Source: Chamaecrista fasciculata
Taxonomy: Eukaryota > Streptophyta > Magnoliopsida > Fabales > Fabaceae
Assembly (NCBI GenBank): GCA_003254925.1
Contig: QANZ01005140.1
Location: 1,660-65,659, forward strand
Length of the DNA stretch: 64,000 nucleotides
Direction: 5' to 3'
In this document: piece by piece, positions 38,630 to 50,422 of the stretch
How the letters are laid out: the number at the start of each line of letters is the position of its first letter
How positions within the stretch are numbered: position 1 is the first letter of the stretch
Made by a program: the position numbers and the translations under genes
Notes under the pieces: generated by a model
What the model saw: the letters and a program-made list of their open reading frames with translations, nothing else
What the model was told of the DNA's origin: nothing
The model's database searches: none

Positions 38630-40000
38630 GTGAGATCTTCTGACCTATAGGCTATAGCGTTTGTGAAATTCTGTTTTAATTTTCAATGCCAAACTCAAGC
38701 ACTATAAGCACAAAGCTCTCAAGGATTGCACACAGCACTATGAAGGATGACAACACGATATGTAATGCACACAGCAACAGCGCTTTTCTGCTCTGTTAAC
38801 CAGAACCTTTGGCTTCAAGCTTTCATCCTTGGAACTAGCCGTTGGAGAGATGATAAAAGTGACAGCACTGATTTCGGCATTTCCTTGATTTTTGTCAATC
38901 AATCAAAAGTGTAGGATCTGATTTATAGTTGACCTGTAATAAAAATGATGTAATCAGTATGTGCAGCATTAATTTCGATTGATCAGGATTGTAGACAGAT
39001 TTTATATGATTATACGTGAAGATCAAATCTGATTCCTTTCAATTTACTTTGTTTCCTGATATAGAATATCTTAACATTAATGATAATATAGAGGAAATAA
39101 AATAATCATGCAATTTTATCTTAATGGCGCATTTGTGATAGAAAATCATGCCTTTAATATAACTATTTCCAGATAAAGAATAAGGCAGATAATTTACTTT
39201 CAATTCAATTTAAACATGTGGTAATTAATTCACAAATTGATTCCCCTAGAGGATCCTGAGAAATTTATTTAAGGAATGTGATCAGCGAAGACCTCAGGAC
39301 AACCAAATTTTTGCAAATAATCAAAAATCACTTTATGTTTAATTTTGGTCCAACACACAATATACACGTCAAATATAAAGGTAGACTTCATAATTACCAA
39401 AAAGAAAAGTAGTATGATAGACATTTTTGTTTTTTGTTAGTGTACATAAAAGTTTCCTACATTTTTAAATGGATAGACAAAAAAATTTGTTAGAAATAAC
39501 TTGTAGTTTTGATTTTGTTATATTCAGACTTGAAATAGATAGAAATACGATTAATTTTATGAATTTTGCAACTGTGACATCCTAGTCTCTATAATCAAAT
39601 AACTCATAGTTCAGCCAAACAAAAAAATATATATTTTTTATGATGAATGGAAGTGTCCTGATTTATAAAATAGAGTAAATTTCTTTTTTCTTTTCTTGAT
39701 CTTGGTTGATACAAAATTACGTGCCTAGAAGTCTCTTGCTAACTTAACTTGACCTTATTACAACATTAACAATAATAGTAATCTTGATATGCATTCACAA
39801 TACAACAATACCATATAATTAATCCGCTTTATTTACATAATCAGCTTCATACATATCAGCACTGTGGCCATGTGTCGCATATTGTTTTTGCAAAAACCAT
39901 TTTTTTCCATGTTCATCTCATTAAAAAAACTCTAATATCCATGTTCTTTAACCCCAAATCAATCTTGTGAATGAACAATTTCAGTATTTATATGAAACGC
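38630..40000. other. Intergenic; possible orphan 3' exon at about 38700-38940
   Basis: At about 38630 the similarity to the TraB gene ends. The next 300 bases are less AT-rich. On the minus strand an acceptor-like 'tattacag' near 38940 is followed by a short open frame that ends within 13 codons. No family recognised. The remainder to 40000 is AT-rich with no feature I can name. Confidence 0.3.
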
Positions 40001-40340
40001 TTTTTGGGAGACAAGGCAAGGCTAGCTGAGACGTGATAAAAATGATGAATTAGTGTTTGGATGATTTGAGAGAAAATGATGTTAAATAGGATGTGAAATT
40101 ATATAAAATGATATGTAATGATTGTGGTTGGGGTGAAATAGATTTATGATTTTTTTTTTTAATTTGTATAGGGGTAAAAATGGTAAGAAAAATTAAATGA
40201 AATGTAAATAATAAAATGAAATGATAGGTGTTTGGATGTAGTTTGAATGGAATGATATAAAAATGAAATGATATTGGAAAGCCTGATAATGATAAATTTT
40301 TGGACGATGGTTTTTGGTCGATCCCAAATAAGATGATGGG
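40000..40340. mobile_element. PIF/Harbinger-like MITE relative
   Basis: Reads 'ttttgggagacaaggc' at the left and 'ggtcgatcccaaataag' at the right, with an interior of 'gtgtttggatg' and 'aaatgaaatgat' words. Its reverse complement resembles 62400-62804. No target duplication could be fixed, so class and ends are tentative. Confidence 0.45.
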
Positions 40341-40429
40341 ACCAGAATGGAAATAACGTGGAAATTATTGTAAACATACAATTTGGTCCATAACATTGTA
40401 TCAATCCAATGAATTGGTCCTTAAAATGT

Positions 40430-41990
40430 GTAAATTATAACTCGAATCTCGTAGAAAATCGCAATCATCAATAATCAGGTCTATTTTTAAAATTCAATGA
40501 CAAAAAAATAACAAACAATAGTTTGTAGACCAAAATGCAACTAATCTCGTAGTTTGAGAAAAAAAAAACCAGTAATGATTTTGGGACTCAAACGAAACAG
40601 ATCCCATAGTTTGAGAACCAAAATGCAACAAAAGGGAAGATAATAAATTATTTCAATTTTTTTTAATTTTTACAAAAAACAAATAGTAAGGTTGCTATAT
40701 AAAAAAAGGATAAAAGTACTTTTGGTACTCCCAACGTATTATGTGATTTACAGTTATACCCCTAATATTTTTTTTTGTCAATCATACCCCCCAACGTTTC
40801 ACATTTATGTCAATTATACTTCAACCCCTAACTGATTATAGAATAGTCTATAATGTTTGTAATTTTTAACAAACAGGTCCTTAGAAACAATCATCCTTCT
40901 CTTACCCTAAAACATCACCACCATACTCATCATCCCCGTCCAGTTTGTCCTTTTTTTGGTCAACATAGTCCTTCTTGCCATCGTCCTCAGCTTCCTGATC
41001 TCCCCTAAATTACGTCGTCGTCAATTATATCGCCACTAGAGATTGTGTGTTAAGCCGAAAACTAAAGCTATTGGTATTTCTGTTAGATTTCTTTATAGTC
41101 GAGGCTTACCGACGAGTTTGTCTGTGGTTGTCGGAACTGTGAAAAACAGATGGGAGAGATTTTTCGGTTTCTCAATCGCAAGGACCAATTCGTTAAAGAT
41201 GACAAACATTCTGGATTGTTCTATAATTAGTTAGGGACTCGTGTGAAAGAAAAATCTTGAAAGAATGGATGATTTCTAAATAACGAAAACTTAAGAACCT
41301 TAAAATAATAAAAAATGTCATGTTGGGGGTATAACTGAAAATGACCCCATACGTTGTAGGTACCAACAGTACTTTTGTCTTAAAAAAATGTTGGGATTGA
41401 ATTGTATATTTTACTCACAAAAATATAGGAAGATTGAAATGTGATGATTTTGGACATGAAAATAGAACAATAAATAATTTGTGGATTAAAATGCAACTCA
41501 TCTCATAGTTTGACAAAAAAAAAATTGAAATAGTTTTATAATCGAAATGAAACTGATCTCATAGTTTGAAAATCAAACTGCCAACAATGCCAACAAATAA
41601 ATTATTTTGATTTTTTTTTAATATTTTACAAAAAAGTAGTAAGATTGTACCATAAAAAAAATTAGGGATTGAATTGTATATTGTACTCACAAAATATAGG
41701 AAGGTTGAAATTAGATAATTTTGGACATAAAAATATAACAAAAAATAGTTTAAGGACCAAAATGAAACTAATCGCATAGTTTGAGGAAAAAACCTAAACC
41801 AAAAATAGTTTTAGGAGCCAAGAAAATTGAATTCATAGTTTGAAGATCAAAATGCCTACAAGAGTGAAATATATACTTTTTTATTTTTTAAAAATTGAAG
41901 TAATGAGAATAGAACAAGATTGTACCTTAAAAGAAATTTAAGGATTCAATTGTATATTTTACTCAAATAAATAGAGGAACATTGAGAGAA
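40430..41990. repeat. Tandem repeat with a period of about 270 bp, split by a MULE
   Basis: Related words such as 'gaccaaaatgcaactaatct', 'catagtttgag' and 'gattgaattgtatattttac' recur at about 40531, 41489 and 41756. The last two are 267 bp apart; the first two are 277 bp apart once the inserted element 40708-41379 and its 9-bp target copy are removed. About three units remain. Confidence 0.65.
40708..41379. mobile_element. MULE-type element with inverted termini
   Basis: The left end 'ggataaaagtacttttggta' matches the complement of the right end 'taccaacagtacttttgtc'. Flanks give a 9-bp duplication with one mismatch (ataaaaaaa / ttaaaaaaa). The interior is somewhat GC-richer (about 40900-41230) but encodes nothing I recognise. 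Confidence 0.75.
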
Positions 41991-42060
41991 AAAAATAGCA
42001 ACATTACAAATGAACAAAAATTATTTTTGTTTAATTAAATTAATATAATCATATTTATAA

Positions 42061-42792
42061 TTTATAATATATATCTATGTGTGTGTGTCTCAAATAAGAG
42101 AGAGAGAGATTGGTAAAAAATTATAGATGGAGGGAGAAAATTATAAGTGGAATAAATGTTGGTGTATAAAATCCGACCGAATCCGACCAAAATTAGTAGG
42201 TTCAGTCAATTCGAGTTTAACCTTCAGTTAAGGTCGAGCTTGAATTCTTGAAAAAAATAGTCTGAACGAGTGATTAGATTGACCCGCTTGAATCCGATCT
42301 ACAAAAATCAATTTAAAATTCTACCCAGTACATTCAGTACTAATTTGAGATTGTGACCAATATAGAAAAAGATAACGAAGAATCACATGGGATGGTTTTA
42401 AGAAAGCCATATTACAAGTCAAACAACCTATTAGTTCTTTAAGCTTCTAATTTTTCTTGCATCATTTCTTTTTTTTTTTAATCAGTTACTATAAACAGGC
42501 AAGAATCCTAAAATAGAGTAATTAGGTCCATTAATTCTATTACATATGGAGAACCAAAGTGAGGAAAACACAATAGAGCTTGAAGTCGAGAAGAAGCTGC
42601 TCAAACATCATGCATGCTGCCCTATGTATCATCTAATGATCGATCACTGGTCAAGAAAGAAAATCTAGATCATCAAAAAAGCAATATAATGTTGTTCCAA
42701 AATAAAAGTACCTTCAATTTCATCTAGCAATTATTCACTCAACTTTATATTTGTAATAATAATCATATAATACAATACCTCTTCTTAACGAG
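42061..42792. other. Flank of the TraB last exon
   Basis: AT-rich DNA including 'tgtgtgtgtgtctc' and 'gagagagagat' runs. The part next to 42793 should contain the TraB 3' UTR. No other gene seen. Confidence 0.4.
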
Positions 42793-45700
42793 TTATGTCT
42801 TGAATGAAAGATAGATTATAATGCTTGAGATTGTGGATACTCCAGCCAACAAATAAGCAAGGCTGACTCTTGAAATAATTGCTTTTGGAGGTGGAATTGC
42901 GACAAGATCCTTCAACTGATAAACAACAGTTATTTGAGAAATTGAAATAAGAAACTCTCATGCATAATGAATCATGGAAAGAATTAACATACAAGATTAT
43001 ATGAGATCAACAATAATTCTTGTGCTGATTTCAAAATAATATATAAATGATTAATGAGACTTGTAGGTTCTAAAATATCAGTGCAAATGACATGTATATA
43101 TATAGGTAAAATAGTCATATTGGTCCTTAAATTATTGAATTACGGGGTAAGTTTCATTTTGCTTCTAAAACTATTTTTTATTCAATTCTGGTCCTCAAAT
43201 TTTCACATTCATTTCATCGTTAGTCTAAAATATGATTTTGTTTGATTTCTACTACTATTTCTAACATTGACAGTTGATATAGACAATTTCTCTCTTATAT
43301 GTGTTATAATAAATGAGTTTGAAAAGAGAGAAAGAAAAAATCCTCATTTTTTGAAAGAAAACTCGACCACAAATTTATCTCTGACAAAAAAGGCTAAAGT
43401 GCGAATTTGGTCCTATAACTTTGCTTCAGTTCACAAATCAGTCCTATTACTTTTTTCGTCTCAGATTTGGTCCCATAAGTTTGAAAAAGTTTCCACCATT
43501 AGTCCTATCAGTATTTCCATCCAATTTTTTCTATTAATGTTGATGTGGCATGATGATTGGGATATTAATGTTGCAAAGTGGATTGAAATGGGACCATACT
43601 GCAACAAATATTAACATTGTGAATGAATTTTGTGAATTTGACGAAAAGAATAAAAAACTCCAACTTCTGTTTCTTCGTCGCTATCTCTCTCATCAGACTC
43701 AGACGACATTGAGAGAGAGAGAGAGGGCTTTTAGTTCGTCGTCTTCGACATTCCTGAAGGCCCAGAAACCCTATTCTGTCGAAAGACGCAGAATTCACGA
43801 TATGAGGAAACTCCGGTTATCTCTCCCCCCCTCCACTTAGCTGCTACTAAGACACACACACCACACAACGTGAAGCACCTTGCGGGGAAGGGAGTTCCAC
43901 AACGAACTCCACCCTGCTCACTCACCTTCTTCACGATTTCTTGCTTCATTCCTACTCACAATATTTTCGCTCCACGCTGGTTATTCTTGTCCCTTTACTC
44001 ATCCCCCGAGAGACCTTGGTACGGCTCTACGTGGGGGTCATGTATGTATTGATTGCTAACCCCTTGCTGTTACCTGTGATTGTGAACTCAAGCTTCGATG
44101 TTCTCGACAATGGAATCCCATAACGAGAACCAGCTTCCACCGAGCCCCGCAAACGATCCTTTGGGGTCAAGACACTCGGGAGATCACGCTCAGCAAGCGG
44201 GTAACGCCATACGCGAGCATGAACTCATGTCCATCCCTGAGACCGCTCCAAGATCCATGGTGCAGAACGAGAGAACCCCCACACCACTGACCTCTCTCGC
44301 TGGATTCCGACAACACTCGGACGAAGAGCCCCACATGACACCACCACCGTATACAAACGAGATACGCGAGATCATCCAGACCGAACTACGGGAGGCGAGA
44401 ACTGCACACAAAGCCGACATGGCCTCCCTACGCCGGAACATGGAAGAGCAGTTCAACCAGTTCATGGAGAAACGCCTCAACCAAATGGCCAGCTCCAGTG
44501 CCAAAGGGAAGTAGATACAGGAGACGACCGAGTCCCCACCACCCGAGTGTTATACCACCCTCAACGCACACCCCTCCTCGGAGCCTGCGATGCAGCAGTG
44601 GAATGTACCCGCAGAACTGTGGCACCTTTTGGCCAAACATCTGCCTCCCACCAACACCCCAGCGGCAACCAACTCTTCAGCGGGCCCTCCGACAGCGACA
44701 ATGACGCCTCTAGCGCCTCCGATGCCATCTCCTGGCATCTATGCACCCCATATCCAGCAAGATGAGCTGCCGGTCGGATTCAAAATGCCCATGAAGCTAC
44801 CTCGGTACGACGGAACAAAAGACCCAGATGATCACCTCCGGCAATTCCACGCTTGCATGCAAATCGCAAACCTGTCGGAGGGGAAGAAGTGTAAGCTGTT
44901 CCCGACGACGCTCGTAGGAGAGGGCCTCATATGGTTCTCCAAGCTCCCAAACGATAGCATCCAGAGCTTCCGGGACATGGAAAATCTGTTCAAGAAAAGG
45001 TTCGCCACCAGCGTGGTGTACAAGCAACCAGCGTCTGTCATTGCCGATGTCCACCAAGGAGAGCATGAGTCCCTTCGGGATTTTCTGCATCGTTTCAACC
45101 AAAAATGTCTCACTGTCAAGGACTTAGAAGACAACGTGACGGTACACGCCTTTCAGGCAGGCCTCCGCCCCGGACAAACCCACAAGGAGCTAACCTTCAT
45201 GAACCCCAGCTCGTTGGAAGAGCTGCTATCGAAGGTACAAGAGTTCATCATCAAGGAGGACGCATTCACCTCCCAAAAGAACAGATTTGCAAAGATGAGC
45301 CCCAGCAGCAAACAGCCGCAGTCACAGCATCGTAGTGACCAGCGTCGCCGGGACCAACCCCGACACGACAGATCAAAACACCCCCAGCAGGAGAGAGGTA
45401 ACGACCGACCACCGATGGCCTCCCGAGCACGGTTTAATGTGTACACGGTCCTCACCGTTTCGAGATCGCGAATATTGGCGGAGTCACAGGGATTGGGAAT
45501 CTTCCCCATCCTCACCCCCAGGAAGCCACGCCCAGGAGACAGACCCAAGGACCAGAGTCGATATTGTGAATATCATCGGGATCACGGTCACACCACGGAT
45601 GAATGCATCTCGCTGAAAGACGAGATAGAAAACCTGATCCAGAATGGGCGCTTGGGGAAGTATGTAAAAAGAGATAACAAGCGAAGGAACGACGAAGACA

Positions 45701-48700
45701 GAGACTCCCACAGCAGGGACCAAAGCCGACAACAAAAACCTCGTCGCGAGGACAGACCACCCGAAGGGGGAACAGGAGGAAGCACAACGGGTTCTCAACT
45801 ACTGGGAACCATCAATGTCATTGCAGGCGGGGTGGATCGTCAGAGGAGAGGTCCCCAGTCGCGAAAGCGCATGAAGAGATCAGTCATGAAGCTGGACTAC
45901 CTCAAGAAGCCCCACATACCCCAGGGAGAGCCAATAGTGTTCACCGACGAGGAACTAGCTGACGTTGACTCGGAAGAGGCCGACCAGATGGTCATTACTG
46001 CCGGAATAGGGAGATATAATGTCAAGAGGATCCTCGTTGACCAAGGATCCTCTGCCGACATCTTGTTCTGGGATGCTTTTTCAAGCATGAACCTCTCCAG
46101 AGAGCAGCTCTCCTCGTTCAACGAACACCTGATAGGCTTCTCCGGAGCTCAGGTCCCGGTGGAGGGGATGATTGAACTGAATTTGACGCTAGGAGAGGAC
46201 CGGAATTGCGTCTGCATACCAACTACCTTCGTCGTCGTCACAACACCTTCCGCGTACAACGCCATTCTCGGGAGACCCTCCCTAAATGCTGCGCGAGCCG
46301 TGGTGTCCACTGCACATCTACTGATGAAGTTTCCCACCCCTCACGGTATAGGAGAGGTGCGAGCGAACCAGGAAATAGCAAGGCAGTGCTACGCCACCAG
46401 CTTAACCAAACCAGAGGTGAGCAGGGTACCCCCACAGCCCCCCTCGGACAAGGGGAAGGGAAAGGAACACGCCGTCATGAATTGCGAAATCACTAACCTG
46501 AGAGATGAGATCCCCCAGAACCATCCACAACCCTCGGATGAAATGGAAGTGGTAGCGTTTCCCGGGGCGCCGTAACAAACTGTGAATATCTGCGCCACAC
46601 TCCCCCCATCCGAGAAGGAGGCATTGATACAATTCTTATTTCGCAACAAAGACATCTTCGCATGGTCACCATCCGACATGCCGGGAATCGACCCCGATAT
46701 CATCTGCCACTCTTTGAATGTAGACAGAAGACCGGGCGTCTTCCAGAAAAAGAGGAACCTGGGCCAACAACGCCAGCAAGCAGCCAGGGAGGAAGTAGAC
46801 AAATTGTTGGCGGCAGGCTTCATCCGCGAAGCCAAGTATCTGACTTGGTTATCCAACGTTGTCCTCGTACAGAAGGCTAACGGCAAATGGCGTATGTGCG
46901 TCGATTTCTCGGACCAGAACAAAGCATGCACGAAGGACCCATACCCACTCCCCAGCATCGACAAACTAGTCGACGGAACCAGCGGCCACGCCACACTGAG
47001 CTTCCTAGATGCCTTTTCCGGATACAATCAGATCCACATGGATCCACGAGACGTGGAGAAAACAGCTTTCATCACTTTCCGAGGGATGTATATCAGCAAC
47101 ACTCCGATTCATCGTCTTCGAGAAAAAGCCCTAATTTCTAAGTCAAAAGAGTTTTGGTTCGACTCTTCAAATCAACGCAATATACACAATGGATCAATCT
47201 TCTTGGTTATGCTCTCAAATCTCCTTCACCTTCACAATTCCTTAGACCCCACCACTTCCCTCCTCTCCGACACTTCTCTTCTCTATTCTTCCTCCACTAA
47301 CACATCTGTTCCCTCGAAGCCCCTCTTCGCGACGCTCACTGGCATTCCCTTTATGGGTTATCTTACCCTGTCTTCACCACCGTCATCGACAAGCACCTCA
47401 AACCCCACATTAACGTGTTTGCACGAGAACTTGAAGAAGAAGATGAAGAAGAGGAGAGATAGCAACGAAGAAACATAAGTTGGAGTTTTTTATTCTTTTC
47501 GTCAAATTCACAAAATACATTCACAATGTTAATATTTGTTGCAGTATGGTCCCATTTCAATTCACTTTGCCACATTAATATCCCAGTCATCATGCCACAT
47601 CAGCATTAACATAAAAAATTTGATGGAAATACTGATAGGACTAACGGTGGAAATTTTTTCAAACTTATGGGACCAAATCTGAGACGAAAAAAGTAATAAA
47701 ACTGTTTAGGAACTGAAGCAAAGTTATAGGACCAAATTCTCACTTTGGCCGACAAAAAATTAAAATTTATTTGTTCTCTTTGTCAACTCACTTATTACGA
47801 CACATGAGATAAAAATAATCATCTCACTCATCCAAGTAAAAAATAATGGCAAAAACCAAACAACGTAACATATTGGAGACCAAAGCAGAAAAAAAATAAT
47901 TTTATGACCAAAATGAAACTGACCTCATAATTTAAGGACTAACATAAAGTTTTGACCTATATATATTTTTATATATGTATAACTACTACCTCTATAGGTT
48001 GCATCCAATACTTCTTCATTCCTTGTAGATGCCCCTTTCCAACAACAGCTAAAACTGAGCTACACTTACTTGCATTGATTGCCAAATGTACACACATATA
48101 TCTGAATTTTTATAAGGTGGATAAAGAAAATTAAAATTAGAAGAATTATAAGTAAACACCAAATTGATTATTTTTAAATTTTAACAAATTTTCCATAAAG
48201 CGTAGGTAGATATAGATCAATTGCTCAAAAAACAAGAGCTTGGACAAGTAAAATCTTTTATCGTTAGAATTTCAGAGTCTCTCAAACTAACACTAACCAA
48301 TACATAAATGTAATGAGAAGAATCAAAGAAGAAAATGAACATGATGAAATTAATGTGGTTCAGGCTATGTATCTAAGTCAAACACCCACGAAAGCATGGA
48401 CACTTCATTCTAAGGGAGTGTTACCGACTTATCGTATTAGATATATGTCCACGTCCAATATCTCTCTGATACCCATACGACATATATTTTATAAGTTTCA
48501 GAATATAAAATTATATTTTTGTAACTTTGACATGACAAACAATAAAAAACAACGACAGATATGACATAAAAATATATTACAATTTTTTAAATTCTCATCC
48601 AAATTTATGGACATTTAATTGTCATTATATATAAATACATATCTTATCGTGTCATGTAATTTTAAAAATTTGACATATCAATATGTCCGTATCAGTGCGT

Positions 48701-50349
48701 GTCTCGTGTCCATATCAATGTGGTTAATAATCCACAAAAAAATAGAAAATCTCACTATTAAATAAAACAAGGTTGCAAGAATGAAACTCATAGTCATAGT
48801 CACATCTTTTACTATACATAACATTTATATTTTCATATAGATAGTGTCTTTATAAAATCTTAAACTAGACCCAATTGATCAGGTCTTACTAAATTATATA
48901 ATCCATAAATAGTAAATTAAAGATAAAATTTATTATTTGATTAATGAATTTATAATGAGTCAACAAATCAGTTTTTGAATAATCAAAATATATATATATG
49001 GAAATATTTCAATTGTCATTGATTTGGTTCATGTGACAATTTAATCATTGAATTTGAACTGAATTTGTACAAATTTTGATCTTTTGTAGTGCTACTACAT
49101 TGTAGTGCAGATAGAAAAAAAAAGAGTAAACTAACTTTCCGATCTCTGAATTTTGGACTCTCTGACTGATAGGTCCCTGAATTTTGCGAAGTGTACAAGT
49201 CGGTTTCCGAATTTTCAAAACGCTATACTAATAGGTCCCTTCGTCATATTGCCGTTACAAAAAAGCTGACGTGTACATAATGGACGCTGATGTGTCCCGT
49301 TATGTTCACGTCAGCACCCGTTACCTTAAAAAAACTCTGCCACGTCATTAAAAAGCGACACATCAGCATTTTCTCATTGCACTTATAGGTCCCTGACCCA
49401 TTTTTATTTCATTATTCTCAATTCCCCCTCTTTTTTCATCATCTTCATTCATTTTAGTCCCAAATTCTCAAAATAAAATTGTAAAGTGTCCCAAAATTCT
49501 TCCAAACATTCTAATTTAGTCCTTAAAAATATTTAAAACCCTAAACCCTAAAACCCCAAATCCTTAACCCTAAAAAAATGTTTGAGTTGAACAATTAGGT
49601 CCTTGACCCATTTTTATTCCATTATTCTCAATTCTCCCTCTTTTTCATCATCTTCATTCATTTTAGTCCCAAATCCTCAAAATAAAATTGTAAAATGTCC
49701 CAAAATTCTTCCAAACATTCTAATTTAGTCCTTAAAAATATTTAAAACCCTAAACCCTAAAACCCCAAATTTTTAACCCTAAAAAAAAGTTTGAGTTGAA
49801 CAATTAGGTCCTTGACCCATTTTTATTCCATTATTCTCAATTATCCCTCTTTTTCATCATCTTCATTCATTTTAGTCCCAAATCCTCAAAATAAAATTGT
49901 AAAATGTCCAAAAACTCTTTCAAACATTTCAATTTAGTCCTTAAAAGTATTAAAAACCCTAAACCCCAAACCCTAAACCCTAAAATCCATAAACCCCGAA
50001 TCCCTAAAACCCTAAAACTTAATTTTTTTAATCTTCATCTTCATTTAATTTAGTCCTTCAAAATATTAAAAATCCTAACCCCTAAATCCCTAAACCCCAA
50101 ACCCCAAACTAATTAACTTCATCCACTTCACAACTGGTTATTTTCCCCTTTGGCGATTTCATCAATCACAGGTACTTCGATCTTTTCTTCCATTTTCTGG
50201 ATTTTTCTACAACTTGATTGTATGTCTATGAGAACTAAAGGCCGTAAGAATGATCATCAGCATCATCTTTATACAACTGACTATATGTGAAATCACAAAG
50301 AAGTGGATGTACGGTGCAAAGATTTCCAACCTATGAGAACAAGGTCCAA

Positions 50350-50422
<73 letters not shown>

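Larger units (their letters stand above)
43392..47750. mobile_element. Pack-MULE carrying Ty3/gypsy coding sequence, in TraB intron 8
   Basis: A 4,359-bp element with inverted termini of about 300 bp (43392 to about 43695 and about 47455-47750). The left begins GGCTAAAGTGCGAATTTGG; the complement of the right begins GGCCAAAGTGAGAATTTGG. A perfect 9-bp duplication GACAAAAAA flanks it (43383-43391, 47751-47759). There is no MURA-type transposase, so it is non-autonomous. Between the termini lie a Ty3/gypsy gag-protease-partial RT stretch (44098-47090) and an unidentified segment at 47096-47455. It sits between TraB exons 8 and 9. Confidence 0.9.

Noticed and set aside
41043..41234. 63-residue ORF in the MULE at 40708-41379 as a transposase piece
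   Set aside because: No transposase motif and no similarity to a family I know.
45153..47027. Minus-strand ORFs of 100-212 residues within the Pack-MULE
   Set aside because: Antisense shadows of the gypsy frame, which shows gag, protease and RT motifs on the plus strand.
46582..47090. A functional reverse transcriptase
   Set aside because: The domain stops before the catalytic YxDD region and is joined to unrelated sequence.
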